Under the pieces are notes generated by a model. That model saw only the letters and a program-made list of their open reading frames with translations, was not told the DNA's origin and ran no database searches. Positions 28,272 to 37,347 of a stretch of 64,000 bases of DNA are shown piece by piece. Each line of letters begins with the position of its first letter. Within the stretch, counting starts at the first letter, position 1. A program made the position numbers and the translations under genes. Source of the DNA: Paracoccus salsus (lineage in GTDB: Bacteria > Pseudomonadota > Alphaproteobacteria > Rhodobacterales > Rhodobacteraceae); the NCBI RefSeq assembly GCF_021556615.1, contig NZ_JAKGGD010000001.1, forward strand, positions 186,001 through 250,000, read 5' to 3'.

Positions 28272-29489
28272 TCAGTTCCCGGCCGGGGCCGTGGAGTCAT
28301 CCGTGGTGCCATCGGCAGAAGCCGCGTCGTCCTGCCCCTCGTCCTGAGCGTTGCCACCATCCGCCGCGTCGGTCCCGGCACCGTCAAGCGATGCCGCCGG
28401 GGCCACGACCTCGGAGGATTCCTGCGGCGGTGTCGTCAGACTTTCCGGAACCGGCGTCAGCTTGACCCCGGCGGATTCGCCAAGCGGATTGCCCTCGCGA
28501 TCGGTGACGGTCGGCGTGACCAGGTTCTCGTCCGAATCCGGCTGCGAACTTTGGTCAGACGCCGGCCGGCTGCTTTCGACAGGCACGGCGACCGGCGAGG
28601 GGTTGGCACGGCTGGCGCCATCGTCGCGCAGATAGCTGAAGAATTCGCCATCCGGTTGCAGCACCATCGAGCTGTTCTCGCCCTTCAGCGCCCGGCCATA
28701 GGACGTCATCGACCGGGTGAACGCGAAGAATTCCGGGTCGCGCCCGAACGCGTCGGCATAGATGGCGTTGCGTTCGGCATCGGCCTCACCGCGAACGATC
28801 TCGCCCCGTTTCTGCGCTTCGGACGTCAGCTCGACCACGGTCCGGTCGGCAGCGGCGCGAACGCGCTGCGCGGCCTCGCCACCGCGAGCGATCTCGTCGG
28901 CCGCCTCGCGCTGGCGCTCGGCCCGCATTCGCGCATAGGTCGCGTTCAGGTTCTGCTCGGGCAGGTCGGTGCGCGTCAGCCGCACATCGATGATCTCGAC
29001 GCCCAGACCGGCCGAATTGCTGCGCGCCTCGTCGCGGATCTGGTTCATCAGCGCGGTCCGGTCATCCGACAGCACCATCGTCGACGGCACCGAACCCAGC
29101 ACCTCGCGGATGGCGGCATTCACGATCGGCTCCAGCCTCCCCTGGGCAACCTGGATGCCGCCGGTACCCACCGCCTGGCGGAAGCGCACCGGATCCGTGA
29201 TCCGCCAGCGCGCGAACGCGTCCACGACCAGTCGCCGGTCGTCCAGGGGGGTCACCTCAAGCGGGCTGGTCGGCAGGCCGAGGATGCGGTCATCATATTT
29301 CACGACATTGTCGAGGAACGGGACCTTCACGCCCAGACCGGGCTCTTCCTTGACAGCGATGACCCGGCCAATCCGCAGCACCAGGCCTTTTTCACGCTCG
29401 TCGACGATGAAGATCGAGGCCATTCCGACCACGACCACCACGATAACGGCCGGGATCGCAATGGCTGCGAGGGTAAGTCTGCGGGCCAT
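28272..29489 (-). CDS. hflC: HflC, regulator of FtsH protease
   Basis: 405 residues. An amino-terminal membrane helix (LAAIAIPAVIVVVVVGMASIFIV) is followed by the SPFH/prohibitin domain (DEREKGLVLRIGRVIAVKEE, FARWRITDPVRFRQAV), then a helical stretch rich in Ala/Arg/Glu (ERQREAADEIARGGEAAQR, AEAQKRGEIVRGEADAERN). With HflK it forms a large ring around FtsH on the periplasmic side of the inner membrane and limits its proteolysis. It is translationally coupled to hflK: the stop of one and the start of the other share one base (TGATG). The C-terminal 100 residues are low-complexity, acidic and rich in Asp/Ala/Ser, longer than in Escherichia coli. Confidence 0.93.
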   Translation of the reverse strand: MARRLTLAAIAIPAVIVVVVVGMASIFIVDEREKGLVLRIGRVIAVKEEPGLGVKVPFLDNVVKYDDRILGLPTSPLEVTPLDDRRLVVDAFARWRITDPVRFRQAVGTGGIQVAQGRLEPIVNAAIREVLGSVPSTMVLSDDRTALMNQIRDEARSNSAGLGVEIIDVRLTRTDLPEQNLNATYARMRAERQREAADEIARGGEAAQRVRAAADRTVVELTSEAQKRGEIVRGEADAERNAIYADAFGRDPEFFAFTRSMTSYGRALKGENSSMVLQPDGEFFSYLRDDGASRANPSPVAVPVESSRPASDQSSQPDSDENLVTPTVTDREGNPLGESAGVKLTPVPESLTTPPQESSEVVAPAASLDGAGTDAADGGNAQDEGQDDAASADGTTDDSTAPAGN

Positions 29490-30736
29490 CAGTTCGTCCC
29501 TCCACTGGTCATGTTGCCGCGATTGCCGCTATTGGCCGCATCATTGCCGGAGCTGCTGCCTGGTCCCGACGAGGAACGGCGCAACTGGTCCAGCGGCAGA
29601 TAGGGCACGATACCCGATCCGCCCTGCCCCGACATGCCTTCGCCGATGATGATCTTGTCGACGTCGCCCAGAACCTGTTCCATCGTTTCCAGATACATGC
29701 GGCGACGCGTGACTTCGGGCGCCTTCACATATTCCTCGTAGATGGAGTTGAAGCGCGCGGCCTCACCCTGGGCATTGTTCACCGCCTCGGCGCGATACCC
29801 CTCGGCCTGTTCCACCATCTGCGCCGCGTCACCGCGGGCCTGGGCCAGAACACGGTTGGCATAGGCATCGGCCTCTTTCTCAAGCCGGTCGCGCTCCTGC
29901 TGGGCCGCCTGGACCTCGCGGAACGCATCGATGACCTCGCCTGGCGGGTCGGCACGGTCAAGGTTCACACGCACGACGTTGATGCCCGACTGATAGGCGT
30001 CCAGCGTCCGCTGCACCGCCTCGCGCAGATCGGTGGCGATCGAACCACGATCCCGGTTCAGGATCGGCGCCAGCTCGGACCGCGCGATGATGTCGCGCAT
30101 CGCGGATTCGGCCACGGCGCGCATCGTGTCGGCCGGATCGGCAAGATTGAACAGGTATTTCTCGGGGTCCGAGATGTTCCAGACCACCTGATATTCCATG
30201 TCGACGATGTTCTGGTCGCGGGTCAGCATCAGACCGCTGTCCATCGGGCCGGAGCGTCCGGTGCCGATCTCGGTCACGCGCTCGTTGGTCACCGGCACCA
30301 CCTCGGCGGTCACGACGGGCCAGGGCGCGAAATTCAGACCTTCGCTGCCGACCGAAACCGCACGCCCGAACAGGAACTCCACGCTCTTTTCGTTGGTCTG
30401 GACACGGTAGAAGCTGGAAAAGGCCCACAGCGCAAGAACCGCAAGCCCGGCGACGGCAAGCGTCGAACGGTTCATGTTGAAGCCCGGCCCCGACGGGCGT
30501 CCGCCGCCGCCACCCGAACCGTTGCCGCCGCGCCCACCCATCAGCACGCGAAGCCGCTCCTGGCCCTTCTTCATCAGTTCCTCGATCTCGGGCATCTGTT
30601 CGCCCTGGCCGGGCCGACGTGGCCCCTTGGGGGGTTCCTGACCGCCCCAGGGACGATTCGACGGACGCTTGCCCTGATCGTCGCCATCCTCTCCATCGCC
30701 ATTGCCGCCGCCGCCCCAAGGGCCCTGATTTGCCAT
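29489..30736 (-). CDS. hflK: HflK, regulator of FtsH protease
   Basis: 415 residues. The first 90 residues are Gly/Pro/Asp-rich (MANQGPWGGGGNGDGEDGDD), typical of HflK, followed by one membrane helix (TLAVAGLAVLALWAFSSFYR) and the SPFH domain (VQTNEKSVEFLFGRAVSVGS, DPEKYLFNLADPADTMRAVA). The C-terminal part (RADPPGEVIDAFREVQAAQQERDRL, YANRVLAQARGDAAQMVEQA) forms the long helices of the HflKC cage. It is the upstream member of the hflK-hflC pair; the genes overlap by one base. The C-terminus after residue 380 is Gly/Ser/Asn-rich and probably disordered. The gap to the glutathione reductase gene is 116 bp. Confidence 0.93.
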   Translation of the reverse strand: MANQGPWGGGGNGDGEDGDDQGKRPSNRPWGGQEPPKGPRRPGQGEQMPEIEELMKKGQERLRVLMGGRGGNGSGGGGGRPSGPGFNMNRSTLAVAGLAVLALWAFSSFYRVQTNEKSVEFLFGRAVSVGSEGLNFAPWPVVTAEVVPVTNERVTEIGTGRSGPMDSGLMLTRDQNIVDMEYQVVWNISDPEKYLFNLADPADTMRAVAESAMRDIIARSELAPILNRDRGSIATDLREAVQRTLDAYQSGINVVRVNLDRADPPGEVIDAFREVQAAQQERDRLEKEADAYANRVLAQARGDAAQMVEQAEGYRAEAVNNAQGEAARFNSIYEEYVKAPEVTRRRMYLETMEQVLGDVDKIIIGEGMSGQGGSGIVPYLPLDQLRRSSSGPGSSSGNDAANSGNRGNMTSGGTN

Positions 30737-30852
30737 CCGTTCGACCTTCTTTCCCTGTCAGTTCTGCCTGTCGCAAACTGGGGTCACATGACCAAATGTC
30801 AACCCTGCGGACCCCGTTCGGCCACCATATTCGGCTGCGGCAGTCGGCCGCG

Positions 30853-32244
30853 CTAGACCGCGCCGGGGTCCGTTTCCTCCCGGATCCGGCGGACCGGATG
30901 CCGCATCGTGACCAGTTCTTCGGCGGCCGTCGGATGCACCGCCATCGTGGCGTCGAAATCGGCCTTGGTCGCGCCCATCGTGATGGGGATGGCGGCAAGC
31001 TGTATCATCTCGCCGGCATCGGGGCCAAAGATGTGGCAGCCCAGCACCTTGTCGGTCTCGGGATCGACCAGCAGCTTCATCAGGGTCCGCGCATCCAGCC
31101 CCGCGAACATCGACCGCATCGGCCGGAAAACCGCCGAATAGACATCGGCCGCGCCGCGCAGCCTTGCCTGTTCCTCGGTCAGCCCGATTGTGGCCAGTTC
31201 GTGGGGGCGCAGATAGACCGCGCTGGCGATCAGGCTGTGATCGACCTTGCGGGCCCGGCCGCCGAAGACGGTGTCGGCGAAGGCATGGCCCTCGCGGATC
31301 GCCACCGGCGTCAGGTTCACCCGGTTGGTGACATCCCCCACCGCGAAGATCGACGGAACCGAGCTCTGCGACCATTCGTCCACCTCGATCGCGCCGCTTT
31401 CCTTGCGATGCACGCCGGTATTTTCCAGACCGAGATCCCAGCTGTAGGGCTGGCGACCGGTGGCAAAGAACACCGCATCGAAATGCTCGACCGTTCCATC
31501 GTCGAAATGGGTCGCGATCCGCCCGGCGTCCTTCTCAAGCCGGGTCGGCGACAGGCCAAGGCGCAGATCGACGCCAAGTTGCTGGATCTGCAGGCTGGCC
31601 ATCTCGCGCATCTCGCGGTCGAAGCCGCGCAGCACGGCATCGCCCCGATAGGCCTGCATGGTGTCCACGCCAAGCCCGTTCAGGATCGTTGCGAACTCGC
31701 AGGCGATGAAGCCGCCGCCGACCAGAAGCGCGCGCCGGGGCAGGTCTTCCAGCAGGAACAGATCGTCAGAGATCAGGCCCAGCTCTTCCCCCGGAATACC
31801 GATTCTGGCGGGACGGCCGCCCACCGCGATAAGGATGTGCTTGGCCGTCTTGCGGCTGCCGTCGGCCAGCTCGACAGTATGATGATCCACCAGACGGGCG
31901 CGCTGGTGATGGATCTCGACCCCGCTTTTCTCGGCGTTGTGAGTATAGGCACGTTCCAGGCGGTTCAGCTCCTCGTCAAGCTTCTCGCGGAAGAAGTGCC
32001 AGTCGAAAGGGCCGGTTTCGGCGTGACACCAGCCATAGCCGCGCATCTCGTCGGCCATCTGTGCGGCCTGCGCGGCAAAGATCATCAGCTTCTTGGGCAC
32101 GCAGCCGCGTATCACGCAGGTTCCGCCCATGCGGCTTTCCTCGGCAAGCCCGACCCGGGCGCCGTGCTCACCGGCCGCGATGCGCGCCGCGCGCACCCCG
32201 CCCGAGCCACCGCCGATGACGAACAGGTCATAATCGAATGTCAT
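30853..32244 (-). CDS. gor: Glutathione-disulfide reductase
   Basis: 463 residues. FAD site FDYDLFVIGGGSGGVRAARIAA; redox disulfide GGTCVIRGCVPKKLM (C-V-x-R-G-C, as in glutathione reductases rather than lipoamide dehydrogenases); NAD(P) site ALLVGGGFIACEFA; interface motif near the C-terminus MGATKADFDATMAVHPTAAE with the active-site His-Pro. It regenerates GSH from GSSG with NADPH in the cytoplasm. ATG 32244 is chosen because it overlaps the rpiA stop in ATGA; the upstream extension to 32349 lies inside rpiA and is unlike the family. Coupling with rpiA, a pentose-phosphate enzyme, may reflect a shared need for NADPH. Confidence 0.95.
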   Translation of the reverse strand: MTFDYDLFVIGGGSGGVRAARIAAGEHGARVGLAEESRMGGTCVIRGCVPKKLMIFAAQAAQMADEMRGYGWCHAETGPFDWHFFREKLDEELNRLERAYTHNAEKSGVEIHHQRARLVDHHTVELADGSRKTAKHILIAVGGRPARIGIPGEELGLISDDLFLLEDLPRRALLVGGGFIACEFATILNGLGVDTMQAYRGDAVLRGFDREMREMASLQIQQLGVDLRLGLSPTRLEKDAGRIATHFDDGTVEHFDAVFFATGRQPYSWDLGLENTGVHRKESGAIEVDEWSQSSVPSIFAVGDVTNRVNLTPVAIREGHAFADTVFGGRARKVDHSLIASAVYLRPHELATIGLTEEQARLRGAADVYSAVFRPMRSMFAGLDARTLMKLLVDPETDKVLGCHIFGPDAGEMIQLAAIPITMGATKADFDATMAVHPTAAEELVTMRHPVRRIREETDPGAV

Positions 32245-33005
32245 GACTGCCAGCCCCTTTCGCCGGCAAGCAGATCGGCGTCCACGCCCTCCTCGCGGTC
32301 GAGTTCGACCACGCTGCCATCCGCCTTGCCGATGATGGTCAGATCGCACATGCCCAGGAACAGGCCATGCTCGACAACGCCCGGGATCGCCGACAGCGCA
32401 CGGGCCAGCGCCGGCGCATCGGGGATCACCTCCAGATGCAGATCAAGGATGAAGTTGCCCTCGTCGGTGATCCAGGGATCACCGCCCCGCAGGCGCTGCA
32501 TCACCGCGCGATCGCCCAGATCAAGGCCTTCAAGCGCGCGGCGGATCAGCGTCCGGGTGGTCTCGAATCCGAATTGCAGCACCTCGACCGGCAGCGGGAA
32601 CGCGCCGAGCTGCTCGACCACCTTGCCGGGATCGGCGATCACCACCATCCGGTCGCTGGCGGCGGCGACGATCTTTTCGCGCAGATGTGCGCCGCCGCCG
32701 CCCTTGATCAGATGCAGGTCCGGATCAACCTCGTCCGCGCCGTCGATGGTCATGTCCAGCCAGCCGATCTGGTCGAGCGTGGCGATCCTGATTCCAAGGC
32801 TTTCCGCCAGGTCCGCCGTCGCCTGCGACGTCGCGGCGCAGCGAAGCGACAGGCCTTCGTCGCGAACGCGGGCGGCCAGTTCGCGCACCATGATGCTGGC
32901 GGTCGAGCCGGTACCCAGCCCCAGTTTCATGCCGTCCCGCACCAGCGCCACGGCGGCGCGTGCGGCAGCCAGCTTGGCGGGATCGACCGGCGACGATTGA
33001 GACAT
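32241..33005 (-). CDS. rpiA: Ribose-5-phosphate isomerase A
   Basis: 254 residues. Family motifs are GLGTGSTASIMVREL (phosphate loop), TIDGADEVDPDLHLIKGGGGAHLREKI (catalytic Asp and Lys region), and IADPGKVVEQLGAFPLPVEV. It interconverts ribose-5-phosphate and ribulose-5-phosphate. The start at 33005 has an ideal GGAGG seven bases upstream; an in-frame ATG at 33020 would add MEERF and places the ribosome site inside the gene. The stop overlaps the gor start by 4 bp. An 82-bp gap separates it from the histidine-kinase gene. Confidence 0.95.
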   Translation of the reverse strand: MSQSSPVDPAKLAAARAAVALVRDGMKLGLGTGSTASIMVRELAARVRDEGLSLRCAATSQATADLAESLGIRIATLDQIGWLDMTIDGADEVDPDLHLIKGGGGAHLREKIVAAASDRMVVIADPGKVVEQLGAFPLPVEVLQFGFETTRTLIRRALEGLDLGDRAVMQRLRGGDPWITDEGNFILDLHLEVIPDAPALARALSAIPGVVEHGLFLGMCDLTIIGKADGSVVELDREEGVDADLLAGERGWQS

Positions 33006-33087
33006 GAAACGCTCCTCCATCTCGGTTTCGGGACCTTATAGGCGATGCCTGTCGAAAGGGCGAGAGGCCGTCGTTCACGCGCGCGGC

Positions 33088-34197
33088 TCACGCGCGCGTC
33101 AGAGTCTCGGGCAGGATCACGGTGAAGCAGCTGCCCTCTGGTTTGCGGCTTTCGATCTTCAGCCGCCCGCGGTGGCGGTTGACGATATGCTTGACGATCG
33201 CCAGCCCCAGGCCGGTGCCACCCTGCGCGCGCGATCGGTGGGTATCGACGCGGTAGAACCGTTCGGTCAGCCGTGGCAGGTGCAGCTCGTCGATGCCGTC
33301 GCCACGATCGCGGATATCGACTGCCCATGCCGGCCCGCGCAGCAACGGCTCGTAGTCGATCCGCCGCAGGCTGACCCCCAGATAGCCGCCCGCGCCACCG
33401 TATTTCAGGGCGTTCTCGATCAGGTTCTGGAACACCTGCACCAGCTGGTCGGGATCCCCGGGCAGGCGCTGGCTGCCCTCCAGCCCGGACGTCTCGACGG
33501 TGACGCCCGCCGCCTGGCTCGCCGGCGCCAGGGTTGCCAGCACGCTGCGCAGCAACATCGGCAGATCGACGTCGCTTGACGGCCGGCGACGCTCTTCGGC
33601 CTGAACCCGGCTGAGCGACAGCAGATCGCTGACCAGCCGGTTCATGCGGTTCGCCTCGCGTTCCATGATGTCGAGGAACCTGTCGCGCGCCTTCTCGTCG
33701 TCGCGGGCAGGACCGCGCAGCGTCTCGATGAAACCGATCATCGCGGTCAGCGGGGTCTTCAGTTCATGGCTGACATTGGCAACGAAATCGCGGCGCATCT
33801 GTTCGGCCTCGTCCGCGACCGACCGGTCGATGATCACCACGGTCGCGCCGCGCCCCATCGCGGCCGGCATGGGCGCGACGGTGATGTCGGCCGCGATGTC
33901 GCGACCATCCGCGGCGATCTGGGCGCGCAGGCTGACGCCGCCATCGGGCGGTGCGGGCAGCGCCGGATCGGGTGGCGGGGCCGGATGGCGGTCGGGCATC
34001 AGGACCCAGTCCAACGCCTCGACAACGGCAGGGTGACGCAGGATCGTCACGAAGGGCCGGTCCAGAAGATCCGTCCCGAACAGCGACTCGGCCGCAGGGT
34101 TCGCGGCGATGGTCCGCGCCCGGATATCGACCGCCAGCATCGGCACCGGCACCGCGCCCAGAAACCCCGCCGCGCAGCGACCCGCCTCGCGGTTCAT
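33088..34197 (-). CDS. PhoR-like PAS-domain histidine kinase, no membrane segment
   Basis: 369 residues. Residues 5-55 and onward form a PAS domain (FLGAVPVPMLAVDIRARTIA, ANPAAESLFG). The HisKA H-box is FVANVSHELKTPLTAMIGFIE, with the phospho-accepting histidine. N-box: FQNLIENALKYG; G boxes: VDIRDRGDGID and GGTGLGLAIVKHIV. It resembles PhoR-type kinases that work with PhoB on phosphate limitation, but it lacks the amino-terminal membrane helices of most PhoR proteins, and no response regulator gene is next to it. It forms a coupled set with gmk and the gamma-carbonic anhydrase gene (both junctions ATGA). The PhoR name is tentative. Confidence 0.78.
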   Translation of the reverse strand: MNREAGRCAAGFLGAVPVPMLAVDIRARTIAANPAAESLFGTDLLDRPFVTILRHPAVVEALDWVLMPDRHPAPPPDPALPAPPDGGVSLRAQIAADGRDIAADITVAPMPAAMGRGATVVIIDRSVADEAEQMRRDFVANVSHELKTPLTAMIGFIETLRGPARDDEKARDRFLDIMEREANRMNRLVSDLLSLSRVQAEERRRPSSDVDLPMLLRSVLATLAPASQAAGVTVETSGLEGSQRLPGDPDQLVQVFQNLIENALKYGGAGGYLGVSLRRIDYEPLLRGPAWAVDIRDRGDGIDELHLPRLTERFYRVDTHRSRAQGGTGLGLAIVKHIVNRHRGRLKIESRKPEGSCFTVILPETLTRA

Positions 34198-34715
34198 TCG
34201 ACCCGCCGCAGGCCGGCACGATAGCGCGCAGCATTGTCGCGATAGCGTTCGGCCGATCCGCGCAGGGCGGCTTGCGCGTCGTCGTCCAGCATCCGCACCA
34301 CCTTGCCCGGCGCCCCCATGACCAGCGCGCCCGGCGGGATCTGCTTGCCCTCGGCGATCAGGGCGCCCGCGCCGATCAACGCCCCTGCGCCGATCCTCGC
34401 GCCGTTCAGGATCGTCGCCCCCATGCCGATAAGCGCGCCGTCCTCGATCCGGCATCCGTGCAGGATCGCCCGGTGCCCGATCGTGCAGTCGGCCCCGATC
34501 TGCAGGGGGTAGCCCGGATCGGTGTGCAGCACGCAAAGGTCCTGGATATTGCTGCCGCGCCCGACGCGGATTTCCTCGTTGTCGCCGCGCAGCACGGCTC
34601 CCCACCAGACAGACGAGCGGTCCTCAAGGACGACGCGGCCGATGATCCGGGCATCGGGGGCGATCCATGACGTTGCGGCGACAACCGGCTCGAAGCCGTC
34701 CAGCTCCCAGATCAT
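34194..34715 (-). CDS. Gamma-carbonic anhydrase family protein (left-handed beta-helix)
   Basis: 173 residues. Hexapeptide repeats run from [20 protein letters not shown] to [20 protein letters not shown]. The metal-binding histidines of gamma-carbonic anhydrases are in VLHTD and [10 protein letters not shown], and the conserved NIQDLCVLH is present. Proteins of this group (YrdA/PaaY/CaiE-like) form trimers; some hydrate CO2, others act as thioesterases, many have no measured activity. A C-terminal helix ([20 protein letters not shown]) packs along the helix in known structures. The gene overlaps both gmk and the kinase gene by 4 bp. Confidence 0.9.
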   Translation of the reverse strand: MIWELDGFEPVVAATSWIAPDARIIGRVVLEDRSSVWWGAVLRGDNEEIRVGRGSNIQDLCVLHTDPGYPLQIGADCTIGHRAILHGCRIEDGALIGMGATILNGARIGAGALIGAGALIAEGKQIPPGALVMGAPGKVVRMLDDDAQAALRGSAERYRDNAARYRAGLRRVE

Positions 34716-35344
34716 GCGCTTTCCTCGTCCATGAGATGCTTGACAAAGGCGCCCAGGCCGGCCTGCCGGTCGCGGCGCAGGCGTTCAGCCGTCAGGATGG
34801 CGCGCAGCCTGCGCTCGGTCGCGTCCAGATCGTCATTGACCAGCACATAGTCGTATTCGGCCCAGTGGCTTATCTCGGCCCGGCTTTTCAGCATCCGGCC
34901 CGCGATGACCTCGTCGCTGTCCTGGCCACGGTCGCGCAGCCTTCGTTCCAGTTCCGGCAGGGACGGCGGAAGCACGAAGATCGACACCACATGCCCGCCA
35001 AGGGCCGAGGCCCGGATCTGCTGGCCACCCTGCCAGTCCACGTCGAACAGCGTGTCGCGGCCTTCGCGCATGGCGGCCTCGACCGGGCCGCGCGGGCTTC
35101 CGTACAGATTTCCGAACACCTCGGCATGTTCCAGCATGTGGCCGGCGGCGGTCATCGCCAGGAAGTCCTGCCTGGAGGTGAAGAAATAGTGCTGGCCGTC
35201 GATCTCGCCCGCGCGCGGCGCGCGCGTCGTCGCCGAGACCGAGAAGCGCAGGCTTGGATCCCAGTCCATCAGGCGCCGCGCCAGCGTCGATTTGCCGGCA
35301 CCCGAGGGCGATGACAGGATGATCAGCAGCCCCGTGCGGTCCAT
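34712..35344 (-). CDS. gmk: Guanylate kinase
   Basis: 210 residues. P-loop [19 protein letters not shown] site [41 protein letters not shown]; and REEI-like [19 protein letters not shown] lid region. It phosphorylates GMP to GDP with ATP. ATG 35344 gives the standard amino end ([15 protein letters not shown]); in-frame codons upstream to 35440 run into the divergent promoter. It leads a three-gene coupled operon with the gamma-carbonic anhydrase and kinase genes. Confidence 0.95.
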   Translation of the reverse strand: MDRTGLLIILSSPSGAGKSTLARRLMDWDPSLRFSVSATTRAPRAGEIDGQHYFFTSRQDFLAMTAAGHMLEHAEVFGNLYGSPRGPVEAAMREGRDTLFDVDWQGGQQIRASALGGHVVSIFVLPPSLPELERRLRDRGQDSDEVIAGRMLKSRAEISHWAEYDYVLVNDDLDATERRLRAILTAERLRRDRQAGLGAFVKHLMDEESA

Positions 35345-35455
35345 CGGCGTTCTCCTTGCTGTCGGCTTCGCAGGTGGGATGGACCAGCGACGGCAAGCGG
35401 TCAAGTCCCCGGCAACGTGAGCAATCGCGCCTATTTCCATCGCGACCGGGATATC

Positions 35456-35470
35456 TTAACCATTCGTTAG
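35456..35470. promoter_or_regulatory. CtrA-like box TTAA-N7-TTAG
   Basis: TTAACCATTCGTTAG matches the CtrA consensus TTAA-N7-TTAA at all but the last base, and the TTAACCAT half is the common form in Rhodobacteraceae. It lies 102 bp before the GTG start of the PAS-domain gene and about 110 bp from gmk, in a 228-bp divergent region. A GACTC (GANTC methylation site) follows within 10 bp. Function is inferred. Confidence 0.45.
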
Positions 35471-35572
35471 GAAACGACTCGGCGCAAGACGCCGCTGTCG
35501 CGTATGCTGCGAAGGCACAGAGGGAATTTCGGTTCCCGTGCCAACGCGTATCTATGAAACGAGGTTTCGGAC

Positions 35573-36373
35573 GTGTCCGACAGTCGGAACAAGGACGATC
35601 AGCCGGACCAGGCCGACGCAACGCGTTCGGCGCAGCTTCTGCGGATCGCGGATTTCGACCGGACCCAGCCCGCCCGCGTGCTGATCGAGATGCGCGAATA
35701 CTGGCAGGGACTGCGCCGGGGCCGGTCGGTTCCCGCCCGATCCGATATCGAGCCGCGCGGCATCCACCGCGCTCTGGATTATGCCTTCATTCTGGAACGC
35801 ATCGCGCCGGGCGCGGCGCGGTTCCGACTGGCGGGGCGCCATCTGATCGACCTGATGGGCATGGAGGTGCGGGGCATGCCGCTCTGTGCCTTTCTGAACC
35901 CCGGCTCGCGCGGACGGCTGTCCGACGTGCTGGAAAGCGTCTTCAAGGCCCCGCAGATCGCCGAACTGCGCCTGCACGGCAAGGCCGAATACGCGCGACC
36001 GGAACTGACGGCCCGGATGCTGCTGCTGCCGCTGCGTTCGGATCTTGGCGATGTGACGCGCGCCCTGGGCTGCCTGATCGCCGAGGGCGAAACCGGCGTG
36101 CAGCCACGACGATTTGACCTGACCAGCGATGACGTCATGCCGATCATCGAAGGTGGCCAGACGCTGGCGCCGTCGCCCTCGACCGCCGGGTTCGCCGAGG
36201 ACGGTCCTTTGTTTCGCCGTCTTGACAGGAAGAAGCCGAGGCGCGGCGACACGGGCCCCGAGGACGACCCGCTGCCGCCTTCGCCACCCGGCACCGCCAA
36301 GGACGTGCCGCCAGACGACAGCCCCGCATCGCGACGCGCCATGTTCCGCGTGATTTCGAACGCCGACCGCTAA
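35573..36373 (+). CDS. PAS-domain protein (PAS_5 family)
   Basis: 266 residues from a GTG start with GAGG eight bases upstream. Residues 20-160 match the PAS_5 family common in alphaproteobacteria: ARVLIEMREYWQGLRRGRSV, PARSDIEPRGI, then RFRLAGRHLIDLMGMEVRGM. The remainder is Pro/Asp/Arg-rich and likely disordered. No output domain is visible, so it may bind a partner protein. A CtrA-like box upstream hints at cell-cycle or motility-linked control, as for several PAS_5 genes. The last bases of the gene overlap the convergent GNAT gene by 4 bp. Its molecular role is unknown. Confidence 0.75.
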   Translation: MSDSRNKDDQPDQADATRSAQLLRIADFDRTQPARVLIEMREYWQGLRRGRSVPARSDIEPRGIHRALDYAFILERIAPGAARFRLAGRHLIDLMGMEVRGMPLCAFLNPGSRGRLSDVLESVFKAPQIAELRLHGKAEYARPELTARMLLLPLRSDLGDVTRALGCLIAEGETGVQPRRFDLTSDDVMPIIEGGQTLAPSPSTAGFAEDGPLFRRLDRKKPRRGDTGPEDDPLPPSPPGTAKDVPPDDSPASRRAMFRVISNADR

Positions 36374-36939
36374 AGCCGCGATCGCCTGTTCCAGCGATAC
36401 AATGCGGCGGGCGCCGGCGCATCGCGCCCCATCGAGGTCATCACCTCGTCCTCGCCCCGCTGGAATCCCAGATTCTTGAGCAGCCTGCGCGAAGCGGCAT
36501 TGTCCAGAAACACGTCCGCAAGCAATCCCTGCGGATCGAAGCGGTCCACGACCTCGTCAAGGAACGCGCTGACCATTTCCTGCCCCAGCCCCTGCCCGAT
36601 CAGGCCGGGGTCGAGAAAACAGAAGATCCGCGCGGGCCGGCCCGCGCTGAGCCCGATCGAACCCGCCACCTGGCCCCGATGCCGGACCGTCGGCCGCAGC
36701 GGCGGCAGCAGGGCCTGTTCGTCAAGGATCGCTGCGGTGTCGTCAAGGCTCATGCCGGGGTGAAAGCGCAGCAACATCCGGGCGACCTGCGGGGCCGAGG
36801 CGATCCGATGCAGCGATTCCAGGTCGGCGGGCCGATAGGCGTCGATCACCAGCCGCGACGTGACCAGCGAGATCCCGTGTCTTGCCGTGACAGCCGCAGC
36901 GACACCCCCGGCAGATGCTTCTGCCGGGGGTGCGACCAC
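36370..36939 (-). CDS. GNAT acetyltransferase with unclear start
   Basis: The GNAT core is plain: TSRLVIDAYRPADLESLHRI is strand 1 and helix 1, GLIGQGLGQEMVSAFL is the acetyl-CoA loop (Q/R-x-x-G-x-G/A), and LDNAASRRLLKNLGF is motif B. The start is the problem. No ATG, GTG or TTG lies close before the first conserved residues; the codon that would suit best is GTC. The GTG at 36939 used here adds about 25 residues unlike the family and has no ribosome site. A later GTG at 36849 would cut off strand 1, although it overlaps the neighbouring stop in GTGA. The gene may be decaying, like its upstream neighbour. Substrate unknown. Confidence 0.6.
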   Translation of the reverse strand: MVAPPAEASAGGVAAAVTARHGISLVTSRLVIDAYRPADLESLHRIASAPQVARMLLRFHPGMSLDDTAAILDEQALLPPLRPTVRHRGQVAGSIGLSAGRPARIFCFLDPGLIGQGLGQEMVSAFLDEVVDRFDPQGLLADVFLDNAASRRLLKNLGFQRGEDEVMTSMGRDAPAPAALYRWNRRSRL

Positions 36940-37340
36940 AGCGTGACGGCGCCGGTCGGCCGGAAACCCAGCCGTTCCAGCAGCACCGCCACGCGATGGT
37001 TTTCTTCCAGATGGGTCACATCCACAGCCGCGGCGCCGGCCAGGAACCGACGCGACAGAGCCAGTATGGCGGCCCGCAACGCGATGCCCTGCCGCTGATG
37101 GCCCGACGCGATCCAGATGCCGAAACTCTGTCCCGCACGCACCATGCCAACCAGACGGTCGCACAGCCGGACGGGATATTCGTCCAGCCCCGCGCTGTCG
37201 ACAAACGCCGCCGCTTCGGCCGCGCCGTAGGGCCATGGTGCCGCTGTCAGCCAACGCGTCACCTGCTACTGCGACATGACCGCCGCGATCGTCGCGGTAT
37301 CGTCGGGCCAGGGGCGGGTCAGTCTGACGTGCTGGCTCAC
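36846..37340 (-). pseudogene. GNAT acetyltransferase interrupted by an in-frame amber codon
   Basis: A GTG at 37340 (8 bp after the rnd stop) opens VSQHVRLTRPWPDDTATIAA, then VMSQ, then TAG at 37268-37266. The same frame continues at once with QVTRWLTAAPWPYGAAEAAAF and runs through GIWIASGHQRQGIALRAAIL (acetyl-CoA loop) and ENHRVAVLLERLGFRPTGAV to a stop at 36846. The two parts together make one normal-length GNAT protein of about 164 residues, so a single nonsense change splits it. Restart at GTG 37262 would give 138 residues without the first strand and helix. Sequencing error or suppression are alternatives. Confidence 0.7.
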
Positions 37341-37347
37341 GGCCGGG

